Positions 42,034-50,424 are shown, numbered from the stretch's first letter. The stretch: 64,000 bases of DNA from JBAZLV01 sp041650055 (GCA_041650055.1 JBAZLV010000004.1:39194-103193), one strand, 5' to 3'. Notes: generated by a model not told the origin, from the sequence alone. Program-made: numbers and translations.

Positions 42034-43395
42034 TTATATGCCGCCGACAGACAACTCCTCCACCCGTAGCGAAGGCGAACCGATCCTTCCCAGAAACCGG
42101 ATATCATTCCCAACACCATTTATCTGTTTCATAAGATGAAGCAGATTTCCGGCAATGGTTATTTCACGGACAGGATAGACTCTGCTGCCTCGTTCGATCC
42201 AGAATCCGGTTGCTCCAACGGAAAAATCTCCTGAAATAGAGTTGGCAGTATGCATGCCCATGACTTCGGTCACGAATAAGCCCTGGTCCAGAGACCCGAT
42301 CAATTCTTCCAGGGACGGTTTTCCAGGTTCGATATACAAGTTCGTTATGCTGACGCCCGGAATGCCGGCAAATCCCCCCCGGATCCCGTTTCCTGTGGAG
42401 AGAGTGTTATCCCTGTTTGCGGTATACGTATTATAAAGATAGGAAATCAATTTCCCCTTGTCCAGAATGGTCTTCTTTTGCATGGGAACCAGCTCGTCGT
42501 CTGAAGGTGCGCTACCCAGGCCATGTTCCAGAAGGCCGTTGTCAAGAAGCGTAATTTTGGAAGATGCGACCTGTTGACCGAGACAGTTTAAAAAAAGCGA
42601 TTTCTTTTTTTGGACAGTGTCTGCAGCTAAACCGGCTGCAAACAATCCGAGAAATTCCTGCGCTACCGGCGCTTCAAGAATTACCGGCACTTTTACGGAG
42701 CCGATACGTTTCGCGCCCAACAGGTCGAGCGCCCGCTGCGCGGCCTTGCGCCCTGTTTTTTCAAACGACACGTTCTGATAAAACCGGTTTATATCGAATT
42801 CATAACCTGCCTGCGATTCTCCGCTCTCTTCCGCGACAGTTTCAATGCCGGCAGAACAGAGGGTGCTTTGATAAAAAACCTGAGCACCTTTCGAATTCAG
42901 AATATAGGTCTCAGCATGCACAAAACCAGCCGAGGCCTTGCGAACACGTTTGATCCTGGCATCAACACCAAACGCTTCCCGCTCGATGGCCATAACACGG
43001 TCAATTTTTTCCTGTTCCGCAAGCGACACGATTTCCGGATCATACAAGGAAACGTCCGGATATGGCGTAGAAGGTTTTTCCGGCAGGGAATGAAATTGAT
43101 CGGGCTCGGTATTGCGGGCATTCGTTGCTGCGGTTTTCACAAGCGTGGCAATGGCATCATTCGAAAAATCAGTTGTGAAGGCAAAGCCCATGTGGGATCC
43201 GATCAGAACACGAAGACCTGCGCCTCTGTCTTCTGCGCGGTCGAATGCTTCGACCTTTTGGTCTTTTACTTCAATGGATGTGGAGCGAGAATGCCGCAGA
43301 AAAACTTCCGCAGCATCCACGTTGAGATCCTGCGAGCGGGAAAGGATTGTTTCAGCCTGCTGTTTGATAGCGGCATGTTGCCTGACACGTCCCAT
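42034..43395 (-). CDS. pmbA: TldE/PmbA-family metalloprotease
   Basis: The 453-residue protein matches the TldD/PmbA family: DAAEVFLRHSRSTSIEVKD, GLRVLIGSHMGFAFTTDFS, PVILEAPVAQEFLG and a C-terminal GNGIRGGFAGIPGVSITNLY. TldD and TldE form a heterodimer that degrades unfolded peptides; the family member with the zinc site is TldD, and the TldE partner lacks it. No tldD is in the window. GGGAG lies 9 nt before the ATG at 43395; an ATG at 43422 is possible. Confidence 0.88.
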   Translation of the reverse strand: MGRVRQHAAIKQQAETILSRSQDLNVDAAEVFLRHSRSTSIEVKDQKVEAFDRAEDRGAGLRVLIGSHMGFAFTTDFSNDAIATLVKTAATNARNTEPDQFHSLPEKPSTPYPDVSLYDPEIVSLAEQEKIDRVMAIEREAFGVDARIKRVRKASAGFVHAETYILNSKGAQVFYQSTLCSAGIETVAEESGESQAGYEFDINRFYQNVSFEKTGRKAAQRALDLLGAKRIGSVKVPVILEAPVAQEFLGLFAAGLAADTVQKKKSLFLNCLGQQVASSKITLLDNGLLEHGLGSAPSDDELVPMQKKTILDKGKLISYLYNTYTANRDNTLSTGNGIRGGFAGIPGVSITNLYIEPGKPSLEELIGSLDQGLFVTEVMGMHTANSISGDFSVGATGFWIERGSRVYPVREITIAGNLLHLMKQINGVGNDIRFLGRIGSPSLRVEELSVGGI

Positions 43396-43474
43396 GGAAA
43401 ATGCTCCCGGATTGGCTGACATGATTATGTGAAAAGGTATTGGTTTTCACTCTCTGCAATAATGCGTGACTGAA

Positions 43475-43843
43475 TTATTCAAAATAACTTGCCGACGCGG
43501 TATCCGATTCCCATACGGTAACGCTCGCGACTTCGACGTTATTGTCATTGATTTTCTTGGTCATCATATCATAAATCCATTTGGCAACATTTTCAGATGT
43601 CGGATTGATCTGGGTGAATGGAAAAATTTCATTCAGGCAGGTATGTTCGAGCTGATCCAGCACTTCGCGAAGCGCTTTTTTAAGCGTGTGAAAATCAATG
43701 GCCAATCCTTGCTCATCCACTCGTTCTGCGGTCACTGCCATGGTAACACGCCAGTTATGACCATGGAGTTTCTCACACCTACCTTGATATCCGCGGAGCT
43801 GATGCGCAGCAGCAAATTTTGATTCAACCATGAGTTCGTACAT
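43475..43843 (-). CDS. queD: 6-carboxytetrahydropterin synthase (QueD)
   Basis: The 122-residue enzyme matches the 6-pyruvoyl-tetrahydropterin synthase/QueD family. The zinc histidines are seen in FAAAHQL and LHGHNW, and the catalytic Cys in RCEKLHGHNW, with the catalytic-triad segment LEHTCLNE. It makes 6-carboxy-tetrahydropterin for queuosine; tgt, which uses the end product, is at 26366. The ATG at 43843 begins the family's conserved N-terminus. It has no ribosome site and the -10 box ends 8 nt upstream, so the mRNA may be leaderless. Confidence 0.93.
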   Translation of the reverse strand: MYELMVESKFAAAHQLRGYQGRCEKLHGHNWRVTMAVTAERVDEQGLAIDFHTLKKALREVLDQLEHTCLNEIFPFTQINPTSENVAKWIYDMMTKKINDNNVEVASVTVWESDTASASYFE

Positions 43844-43851
43844 GAGGTCAG

Positions 43852-43880
43852 ATAATATGGCATACGATTTCAAATGTCAA
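43852..43880 (-). promoter_or_regulatory. Promoter of queD, positioned for a leaderless mRNA
   Basis: TTGACA (43875-43880), a 17 nt spacer and TATTAT (43852-43857) read leftward, with only 8 nt between the -10 box and the ATG. Confidence 0.75.
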
Positions 43881-44012
43881 TATGGAAAAGTTCGTAGAAC
43901 AGCAGAAATGCCCTTGGAAAAAACACCCTGTTCAAAATTCAACGGCTTTCTCATCGCTGAAGCCTTTTTGTTTTTTTGTTTTGTTTAAAACAATCATGGT
44001 TCGAAAATATTC

Positions 44013-44041
44013 TTGCAAAAATTTGCAAATTCAGCTATGAT
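44013..44041 (+). promoter_or_regulatory. Promoter of the Hfq-like genes, positioned for a leaderless mRNA
   Basis: TTGCAA (44013-44018), a 17 nt spacer and TATGAT (44036-44041). Only 7 nt separate the -10 box from the ATG at 44049. Confidence 0.7.
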
Positions 44042-44048
44042 TTTTTTA

Positions 44049-44522
44049 ATGGAAGTTCGCAAGGAAGCATCTCAACAGACAGTGGAATTGCAGTTCTTAC
44101 AACAAGCCCAATCAAGCAAGGTCAAGCTTCATATCGGCCACATGAACAAGAACGAGCAGGAAGGTATCGTCAAGGATATCGGCAGATATGAGCTCACCAT
44201 CAATGACAACGGCAGAATCATCACCCTTCTGAAACAGGAAATTTCATGCATCACTGCCCCCTATCCGCTGATTCCCATATCAAAAGCAACAGCGCCCGCA
44301 GGATATGAGCCTGCTGAAGCACCAGCGGGATCAAAACCGAATATCCAGCAGGAATTTCTCGATAAAGCCATCAAGGAAAACCAGGTGCTTACGCTCTATC
44401 TGATGAACGGCCAACGGTTTAAGGCGGTGATTACCGGATATGATAATTTCACCATTCTTTTACGGGACAACGCCAAACAGCATCTGTACTACAAGCATGC
44501 AATAACAACGATCAATCGATAA
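44049..44522 (+). CDS. Two-domain Hfq/Sm-like RNA-binding protein
   Basis: The 157-residue protein carries two Sm-like units. The second, residues 98-157, is a clear Hfq domain: NIQQEFLDKAIKENQVLTLY with the distal-site Gln, MNGQRFKAVITGYDNFTILL as Sm1 and YYKHAITTI as Sm2 (KHAI as in E. coli Hfq). The first, about residues 13-69, is more diverged: QFLQQAQSSKVKLHIGH, EGIVKDIGRYELTI and LKQEISCI. A Pro/Ala-rich linker (71-97) joins them. Hfq pairs small RNAs with mRNAs as a hexameric ring. Upstream starts TTG 44013 and ATG 44037 are less likely, and there is no ribosome site. Confidence 0.85.
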   Translation: MEVRKEASQQTVELQFLQQAQSSKVKLHIGHMNKNEQEGIVKDIGRYELTINDNGRIITLLKQEISCITAPYPLIPISKATAPAGYEPAEAPAGSKPNIQQEFLDKAIKENQVLTLYLMNGQRFKAVITGYDNFTILLRDNAKQHLYYKHAITTINR

Positions 44523-44530
44523 AGGACCCT

Positions 44531-44914
44531 ATGGAAGGAAACCTCCTCGACACCATCCTGCATACACATCTCGAGAATAAGACAACAGTGGCGATAACGC
44601 TCCACAATAAAATCCGCTTAACCGGGACGGTCAAGGCGTTCGACAGCTACATTCTTATTCTTGAAAGCCAAAAAATGGAGCTCGTGTATCGCCATGCAAT
44701 TTCCAGCATCACTGCACTTGACCAGGTTCCCGTGATCACCGTTCGGGAACCGGCAATAAAAAAAGCTGTTCCTCCCCCGTCACCAGTTACTCGTCGAAAA
44801 TCCGAACCTTCGGCAGCAGTGCTGCTCTCTCCTTTTCGTGAAAACCGCAGCATCAATAGTTCCATGAAAGACGGATTATTAAAATGGATGCAGGAACAAA
44901 AGGCGGCAAAATAG
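44531..44914 (+). CDS. Hfq-like RNA-binding protein with C-terminal tail
   Basis: The 127-residue protein has one Hfq-like domain at residues 4-62: LLDTILHTHLENKTTVAITL, HNKIRLTGTVKAFDSYILIL (Sm1) and VYRHAISSI (Sm2, with RH in place of KH). A tail of about 65 residues follows, Pro/Lys/Ser-rich, ending in an amphipathic KDGLLKWMQEQKAAK. AAAGGA lies 4 nt before the ATG. It lies 8 nt after the two-domain Hfq-like gene and 1 nt before lnt, so the three genes are one operon. It may form homo- or hetero-rings with its neighbour (inference). Confidence 0.85.
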   Translation: MEGNLLDTILHTHLENKTTVAITLHNKIRLTGTVKAFDSYILILESQKMELVYRHAISSITALDQVPVITVREPAIKKAVPPPSPVTRRKSEPSAAVLLSPFRENRSINSSMKDGLLKWMQEQKAAK

Positions 44915-44915
44915 C

Positions 44916-46463
44916 ATGAACAAGCTGCATATTGGTCTTGCCGTTCTTTCCGGTTTTCTGCTGGTTGTCGCGTTTCCTGAATGGAATATCTGGCCGCTTG
45001 CCTGGTTCGGGCTGGTTCCCCTGTTTTATGCCATAAAGGAAAAAACCGTTTTCCAGGGCTTCTGGCTCGGGGCAATAACCGGCAGTATTTTTTTCATTGG
45101 AACCGTTTACTGGGTAACCAATTCAATCCATTTTTACGGCAATGTCCCATTCATTCCCGCATCAGGCGTTACGCTCCTCTTATGCGCTTACCTTTGTTTA
45201 TATTTCGGAGTTTTTGGCGCGGTATTCGTTCATCTCAGGAAATATCATCCACTCCTTGTTCTTATAGCAGCGCCTGCCTTATGGACTGCGCTGGAATTGG
45301 CCAGAACATACGTATTCAGCGGCTTTCCCTGGGTCTTGCTGGGATATTCTCAATATCAGGTTCTTCCAATAATCCAGATTGCGGATATCACGGGTGTATA
45401 TGGAATTTCTTTTTTGATCGTCATGGTGAATGTGGCTCTCGAGCAGATATTCAGAAACAAAAGGCAGTATGCAGGTATTCTCGTTGCCTGCTTCATACTT
45501 GTTCTGGTCTTGGGATATGGATGGAATAAACTCCAGGCTTCCGAAACGAACAATGATGAAATCACCATCGCTGTTATCCAGGGAAATATCGAACAGGACA
45601 AAAAATGGGATACAGCCTTCCAGGTAGAAACAATCGAAACGTATAAAAAGCTGACGGAAACTGCCCGACTACAGAATCCGGATATTATTATCTGGCCGGA
45701 AACCGCCACACCATTTTATTTCACCGGCCAACGCGTACAAGACCAGGTCTTGACTCAGGATCTTATAAAATTTGCAAAAAGCATCCGGACTCCGATTTTG
45801 TTCGGAAGTCCCACATATACCGTAAAACCTGATAGAAGAATTACCGTCAGCAATTCCGCATTTCTGCTCTCTCGTGAAGGAACCATTGAAGCGCAATATG
45901 ACAAAATCCACCTTGTTCCTTTCGGCGAATATGTGCCGCTTCGAACGGTATTATTTTTTGTCGGGAAGATGGTGGAAGCTATCGGAGACTTCGAATCCGG
46001 AGACACTTACACGGTTATGACTGTTCCCTCGAGAACCAGCGGAAAACAGGTGCCGATAAGCACCGTGATTTGTTACGAGATCATTTTCCCTGATCTCGTC
46101 CGGCAATTCGTGCAGCAGGGTGCGGGTGTAATAACAACCATCACAAATGATGCCTGGTTTGGAAAAACAGCTGCCCCGTATCAGCATTTTTCCATGGCAG
46201 TATTTCGCGCCATTGAAAATCGAGTGCCGATTGCCCGGGCAGCCAACACAGGGATTTCAGGATTTATTGATGCAAAAGGAACGGTGTTAGATGCATCAGA
46301 TATATTTGTTCCCACCTATCTTATTCACCGCATTATTCCTGGCTCGGCAAGAACATTCTATACCAGCTATGGCGATCTCTTCTCCTATCTGTGTCTTGTC
46401 CTGAGCTTCCTGATGCTCATCGACATCATGAAAAAACGCTCCTGGTTCCCGAAAAATCATTGA
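44916..46463 (+). CDS. lnt: Apolipoprotein N-acyltransferase
   Basis: The 515-residue enzyme has eight or so N-terminal spans and a nitrilase-type domain. The catalytic triad is visible: Glu in IIIWPETATPF, Lys in YDKIHLVPFGEYVPLR and Cys in STVICYEIIFPD. It adds the third acyl chain to lipoproteins, fitting the many lipoproteins in the window. It begins 1 nt after the Hfq-like gene and is probably translated by coupling. Confidence 0.95.
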   Translation: MNKLHIGLAVLSGFLLVVAFPEWNIWPLAWFGLVPLFYAIKEKTVFQGFWLGAITGSIFFIGTVYWVTNSIHFYGNVPFIPASGVTLLLCAYLCLYFGVFGAVFVHLRKYHPLLVLIAAPALWTALELARTYVFSGFPWVLLGYSQYQVLPIIQIADITGVYGISFLIVMVNVALEQIFRNKRQYAGILVACFILVLVLGYGWNKLQASETNNDEITIAVIQGNIEQDKKWDTAFQVETIETYKKLTETARLQNPDIIIWPETATPFYFTGQRVQDQVLTQDLIKFAKSIRTPILFGSPTYTVKPDRRITVSNSAFLLSREGTIEAQYDKIHLVPFGEYVPLRTVLFFVGKMVEAIGDFESGDTYTVMTVPSRTSGKQVPISTVICYEIIFPDLVRQFVQQGAGVITTITNDAWFGKTAAPYQHFSMAVFRAIENRVPIARAANTGISGFIDAKGTVLDASDIFVPTYLIHRIIPGSARTFYTSYGDLFSYLCLVLSFLMLIDIMKKRSWFPKNH

Positions 46464-46493
46464 GAAATTACTGAGCACCCGTCTTTGTGAGCC

Positions 46494-47276
46494 TTATGCT
46501 CCGCGTTCGCCCGCTGATACAGGAATTTCCTTGTAAACAGCTCTCAAAAATTCCATGGATTTAAGCCGTTTATTCATGAGCTGGATAAGATACGAAGAGA
46601 ATGCCTGTCCAAGTTCCTGCATGATTTCCGGTGAAGGCTTCAGACGCGATATTTTTTCCATGTCCATGCGCAGTGCCTGATAATAAAATCCCGAACTTCC
46701 CCGAGATATTCTGAACTGTGCATCGCCGGATGAGACCATGCAGTCCGAGCAGACGACTCCGCCTTTCATGCTTAAAAAAATCGCTGTGCCCTTCGGAATA
46801 GTGTTACAGGAAAGACAGTAATCCAGTTTCGGTTGATATCCCAGCAGGGACAATAATTTAATTTCAAATATCCTGAGTAAAAAAAGAGGGTCTTCCCCGT
46901 TCTCAAGAAGCGCAATGGCCTGAGAAAGCAGAGCATACGTATCACTATTGGGTTCATGAAGAGGAGCGAGCTCTTTGACCAGCTCCAGCATAACCGAGCC
47001 TGCCGCAGAATAATATAGATCAGTGCACAACATACGTGGTTGGAACAGAATATCCGCTGATTCAATCCGTATAAGATCCTGGAATTCCCGTTCGTGAAGA
47101 TACAGCCTGCAGGTCGTGAACGCTTCAAAGGCCGCACCAAAACGCCGGAATGACTTGCGGGCGTTTTTTGCCACTCCTTTTTGCAAACCACGATCAATCG
47201 AGAAGAAGGTGACTAGCTTGTCTGCTTCTCCCAGATTCATACTGCTCAGAATGATGGATTCGGTTTTTGATTTCAT
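46494..47276 (-). CDS. recO: DNA repair protein RecO
   Basis: The 260-residue protein matches RecO: N-terminal OB-fold (KTESIILSSMNLGEADKLVT, FFSIDRGLQKGVAKNARKS), then a helical domain with the zinc-binding cysteines CLSC and CSDC. It acts with RecR to load RecA on SSB-coated gaps. The ATG at 47276 matches the family start; the longer frame begins in a repeat. No ribosome site is visible. It is convergent with lnt. Confidence 0.93.
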   Translation of the reverse strand: MKSKTESIILSSMNLGEADKLVTFFSIDRGLQKGVAKNARKSFRRFGAAFEAFTTCRLYLHEREFQDLIRIESADILFQPRMLCTDLYYSAAGSVMLELVKELAPLHEPNSDTYALLSQAIALLENGEDPLFLLRIFEIKLLSLLGYQPKLDYCLSCNTIPKGTAIFLSMKGGVVCSDCMVSSGDAQFRISRGSSGFYYQALRMDMEKISRLKPSPEIMQELGQAFSSYLIQLMNKRLKSMEFLRAVYKEIPVSAGERGA

Positions 47277-47292
47277 AAGATTGTATTTTTTA

Positions 47293-47342
47293 GCCACGGA
47301 TCAACACGGATTTTAGTCTGGATAACCGTAAAGAACCACGGC
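47293..47342. repeat. CCACGGATCAACACGGAT-type repeat
   Basis: The segment tagccacggatcaacacgg ... gaaccacgg belongs to the family at 19357-19440 and 58430-58507. It lies directly upstream of recO. Confidence 0.5.
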
Positions 47343-47458
47343 ATTATACACTGTCACGAGGACGGAGAAAACAAGGAATTTTTTGGGAACAAAACCTCCT
47401 TTCAGTATGTCTCATGGGTTGGATGCAAAAAATTAAACCGGAGAGAAAGGAGAAGAAA

Positions 47459-48271
47459 ATGCGAAACATATTCATGATAGTACTCGGAATCTTCCTAGCA
47501 GCAACAGTAGCCCCCGCTCATGCCATGAGCAGGGTTATCCCATCAGGAGAAGTCTCGGTCGAGGTCGTGTCAGATTCGGGCAGCACATTCCAATCCATAC
47601 CGCATAAAGATTTTTGGCAAAGCAATACCCATGTCATCAAGAAATTCCTCGAGGCACGGAAAGATGAAAATTATGGCATTGTCATCAAGAATCACTCATC
47701 CGAACGAGTTGGTGTCGTCATTGCTGTGGACGGCAGAAACATTATTACGGGCAAACGCTCTGAACTTAAGAACAATGAAGGCATGTACGTCGTACATGCG
47801 TATGATACGGTACGCTATACCGGATGGCGAACGGGACAGGACAAGGTACACCGCTTCTATTTCACGGATGTTGCGGATTCTTACAGCGTAAGAACCTTCT
47901 CCGATTCATCGGCAATGGGCGTTATTGCTGTGGCAGTCTATCGCGAAAAGCAAAAGCCACAGCCCGTATGGGAACAGAGGAAAGAAGAAAAAGCTGACTC
48001 CCCTGCCCCTTCAGCAAGAGCTTCAAAGAGCGCGGACAAGGCACTGGTCAGAGAAAACGCAGGAACCGGATTTGGCGATGCCCATTATTCTCCGGTCATT
48101 ACAGTGCAGTTCGATCCTGAACGTAAGCCCATCCAGAAAAATTTAATTAAATATGAGTGGAGAGACGTGTTGTGCAAAAAAAGGATTTTATTATGCAGTC
48201 AAGAATATGGAAACCGGCTCTGGGACGAGGATAGATACGCGCCCAATCCGCCGGGATATCCGAAAAATTAA
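47459..48271 (+). CDS. Exported protein of unknown function
   Basis: The 270-residue product has a signal peptide (MRNIFMIVLGIFLAATVAPAHA). The body contains NYGIVIKNHSSERVGVVIAV, DGRNIITGKRSELKNN and DTVRYTGWRTGQDKVHRFYF, a beta-rich domain I have seen in other Gram-negative exported proteins without known function. The C-terminal third is charged and low-complexity, ending in PNPPGYPKN. AAAGGAGAAG lies just before the ATG. It stands alone between recO and the DUF1579 gene. Confidence 0.65.
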   Translation: MRNIFMIVLGIFLAATVAPAHAMSRVIPSGEVSVEVVSDSGSTFQSIPHKDFWQSNTHVIKKFLEARKDENYGIVIKNHSSERVGVVIAVDGRNIITGKRSELKNNEGMYVVHAYDTVRYTGWRTGQDKVHRFYFTDVADSYSVRTFSDSSAMGVIAVAVYREKQKPQPVWEQRKEEKADSPAPSARASKSADKALVRENAGTGFGDAHYSPVITVQFDPERKPIQKNLIKYEWRDVLCKKRILLCSQEYGNRLWDEDRYAPNPPGYPKN

Positions 48272-48384
48272 ATAAGGACATGCTGAGCCTTCGGAATACC
48301 TTTGTTCTATTGACATTACTATAATGTCGCGCTCTTCTTACAGTGTAGAGATATTTCACCAAATTTTTTTAAAGGAGGTTTACC

Positions 48385-48936
48385 ATGGCCAAACGAGAAG
48401 GCACGATGGACACGCAAGCGATGATGGAAATATACAAGAAGGCAGGAACTCCGGGCGAGCATCATAAAATGCTTTCAAAACTTGAGGGCACCTGGACGAC
48501 CAAAACCAGAGGATGGATGGAACCCGATCAGCCACCAATGGAATCAAGCGGCACATGCGAACAAAAGATGATCCTGGACGGACATTACGTACGGCAGGAG
48601 TATAGTGGGGATATGATGGGCATGCCATTCTCCGGGGTTAATATCATGGGATACAACAACCATACGAAAAAGTATGAATCAATCTGGATCGACTCGATGA
48701 GCACTGCCATCTTCTTTTTCGAGGGAACTGGAAGCGCAGACAACAGGACGATTACGCAGACATGCAGCTATGACGACCCTGCTAAGGGCCCCTCCGTCTG
48801 GCGCAGTGTATCCAGAATCAGGGATGACAATACTATGGAGTTCGAGATGTTCATTACTCCCCAGGGAGGCAGAGAAGAGAAGATGATGGAAATGACGATG
48901 ACACGGAAGGAATCCGTGGCTCGCAAGGCAGCATAA
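48385..48936 (+). CDS. DUF1579 family protein
   Basis: The 183-residue protein matches DUF1579: HHKMLSKLEGTWTTKTRGWM, QKMILDGHYVRQEYSGDMMG, GVNIMGYNNHTKKYESIWID (in parts). The family has a lipocalin-like barrel and no known function. AAAGGAGG lies 8 nt before the ATG. A terminator shared with the convergent MerR gene follows. Confidence 0.85.
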   Translation: MAKREGTMDTQAMMEIYKKAGTPGEHHKMLSKLEGTWTTKTRGWMEPDQPPMESSGTCEQKMILDGHYVRQEYSGDMMGMPFSGVNIMGYNNHTKKYESIWIDSMSTAIFFFEGTGSADNRTITQTCSYDDPAKGPSVWRSVSRIRDDNTMEFEMFITPQGGREEKMMEMTMTRKESVARKAA

Positions 48937-48951
48937 CGCAGATACAAATCC

Positions 48952-48984
48952 AAAAAGGCCGGAGAAGGAGTATCTCCGGCCTTT
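48952..48984 (-). terminator. Terminator between DUF1579 and merR genes
   Basis: A 12 bp stem (AAAGGCCGGAGA / TCTCCGGCCTTT) with a 7 nt loop. The T-run is on the minus-strand side, so it mainly ends the MerR transcript. Confidence 0.8.
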
Positions 48985-49012
48985 GATGCAATTATTCCAA
49001 AAAAGTTATCGA

Positions 49013-49555
49013 TTATATTCGAGCATCCTTCATTGCTTCTCGAGACCGTCTTCTGATATAAAGTGCCTCTTCTTCCGGTATTCCAAGTGATAGAAGAAAT
49101 TGCTGATGCATTTCCGGAGCCCGGCGCTCGAACTCCGCATGCCACTTGTTCATGGCAGCTTCATCCATTCCCGCAGCACGAAGCATTTCAATCCAAGTCC
49201 GCTTGTCTACTGCAACCGGAAGTTTTCCAAGCGTCTGGATGCGCAACATCTTACCGAGCAAATGCTGTTGGAACTGTAAATGACGGATCTCTTCACCGAG
49301 CTCTCGCATGCGCCGCTGCAAGACTGGTTTATTCGAATTGTTCCTGGCGGATAAAATACGACGAATATCTTCAATAGTCAGTCCTGCCTGCCGGAAGCTG
49401 CAGATCGATGCCAGTCTGTCTTGATCTTTTTTCGAATATTGACGATAGCCAGTTTTACTTCGTTCCGAGGGTTTCAACAAGCTAATGCGGTCATAATACA
49501 ATAATGTACTGCGCGAAAGGCCGAATTTCCTTGCCAACTCAGTAATCCGAAACAT
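49013..49555 (-). CDS. MerR-family transcriptional regulator with C-terminal effector-like domain
   Basis: The 180-residue regulator has a MerR winged helix (residues 1-70: FRITELARKFGLSRSTLLYY, YRQYSKKDQDRL), a dimerisation helix (75-110) and a C-terminal domain of about 60 residues (RTWIEMLRAAGMDEAAMNKW, HAEFERRAPEMHQQFLLSLG). The last domain is matched by the small protein encoded just upstream (49616-49801). GAGG lies 5 nt before the ATG at 49555. MerR regulators twist promoters with long spacers; the operon's own promoter has one (49847-49877). The effector is unknown. Confidence 0.88.
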   Translation of the reverse strand: MFRITELARKFGLSRSTLLYYDRISLLKPSERSKTGYRQYSKKDQDRLASICSFRQAGLTIEDIRRILSARNNSNKPVLQRRMRELGEEIRHLQFQQHLLGKMLRIQTLGKLPVAVDKRTWIEMLRAAGMDEAAMNKWHAEFERRAPEMHQQFLLSLGIPEEEALYIRRRSREAMKDARI

Positions 49556-49615
49556 CACATCCTCGATTCATTTCAAAAATGAACGCCCCGGGCATTATGC
49601 CTGAGGCGCTTCTGT

Positions 49616-49801
49616 TCACTTTGATTTCAGACGAATTTCCGCGATCTTCTCAGCAGGTAGCCCAAGCCATCCCAAAAAGCTCTGATGGCCTTCCGGATTC
49701 TCCTTCTCGAACAGGCTATGCCACTTCTGCATGGCAGAGTCATCCAAGCCCATCGCGCGGAACCGTTTTACCCATTCGTCTACCGTAACCTTGGTTTTCA
49801 T
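49616..49801 (-). CDS. Stand-alone homologue of the MerR C-terminal domain
   Basis: The 61-residue protein (MKTKVTVDEWVKRFRAMG...) aligns without gaps to the C-terminal domain of the adjacent MerR regulator: by eye about 25 of 55 positions are identical, including AM-x-KWH-x2-FE-x4-PE-x-HQ-x-FL and LG-x-P-x-E. It has no DNA-binding part. GGAG lies 8 nt before the ATG at 49801. It precedes the merR gene by 60 nt on the same strand, so both are made together. It may act as a competitive partner or as the sensor subunit (inference). Confidence 0.75.
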   Translation of the reverse strand: MKTKVTVDEWVKRFRAMGLDDSAMQKWHSLFEKENPEGHQSFLGWLGLPAEKIAEIRLKSK

Positions 49802-49846
49802 GATCATTTCTCCTTTCTCATTTTTTTCATGGCCGTGACAAGAGAA

Positions 49847-49877
49847 AGAATAAACTATAAAGCGGTAGACGGGTCAA
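49847..49877 (-). promoter_or_regulatory. Promoter of the merR operon with 19-bp spacer
   Basis: GGTCAA complement TTGACC (49872-49877), a 19 nt spacer and TATTCT (49847-49852). A 19-20 bp spacer is the hallmark of promoters controlled by MerR regulators, so autoregulation is likely. Confidence 0.6.
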
Positions 49878-50017
49878 GTGAAAAAGTTACCTAAAAGGGA
49901 CAATCAAATGATCCTATAAGAGCCATTATCTCATCTTAATATATTGATACTTCCTTTAATATGGTAATTAAGATATCTTCCTATCGATTGAGCACTCATT
50001 AATTTTATATTCTGCTT

Positions 50018-50164
50018 TTAGGAATATTTAAATATTGCTATAGGGAACCGTTGCTGAACATGACTTGCAACGTCTTTGATTTGTAACCGACCAATTTGAT
50101 ACTCGAGGAAGTTACCGGCACCATTTTCATAAATTAATTTTAGCAAGTTTATAGCAGTCATCAT
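50018..50164 (-). CDS. Possible small ORF or gene remnant (48 residues)
   Basis: The frame reads MMTAINLLKLIYENGAGNFL and ends FPIAIFKYS. Composition looks protein-like, but there is no ribosome site. It may be a remnant of a larger gene. Confidence 0.2.
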   Translation of the reverse strand: MMTAINLLKLIYENGAGNFLEYQIGRLQIKDVASHVQQRFPIAIFKYS

Positions 50165-50232
50165 TGCTTATTGGACGCTTTCAACAATTCTCATTAGTTT
50201 TTAATGTTCCCGAAAATCTTTAAGGACGTTGG

Positions 50233-50424
50233 TTATTCCACCTCTGTGTCAGTCAAATGCGCCTCTAAGGCATGAATAGAAACAACGTCCCAATGTTTTG
50301 TTGTGGCAAATTTCGAAAGATCATCTCTGGAAGTGTACTGAATCAGTAGCGTTGTATGAGTACTACCTAACAGCGACCTTTTCCCATTGCTGATGTCTTC
50401 TGTGTTTAGTACTAATACATCCAT
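50233..50424 (-). CDS. Possible small ORF (63 residues)
   Basis: The frame starts MDVLVLNTEDISNGK and ends EAHLTDTEVE. No family or ribosome site is recognised. It lies downstream of the ATPase gene on the same strand, so it could be a small third gene of the island or a remnant. Confidence 0.25.
   Translation of the reverse strand: MDVLVLNTEDISNGKRSLLGSTHTTLLIQYTSRDDLSKFATTKHWDVVSIHALEAHLTDTEVE

Noticed and set aside
48305..48330. TTGACATTACTATAATG as a promoter of the DUF1579 gene
   Set aside because: The two hexamers are only 4 nt apart, so they cannot act together as -35 and -10.
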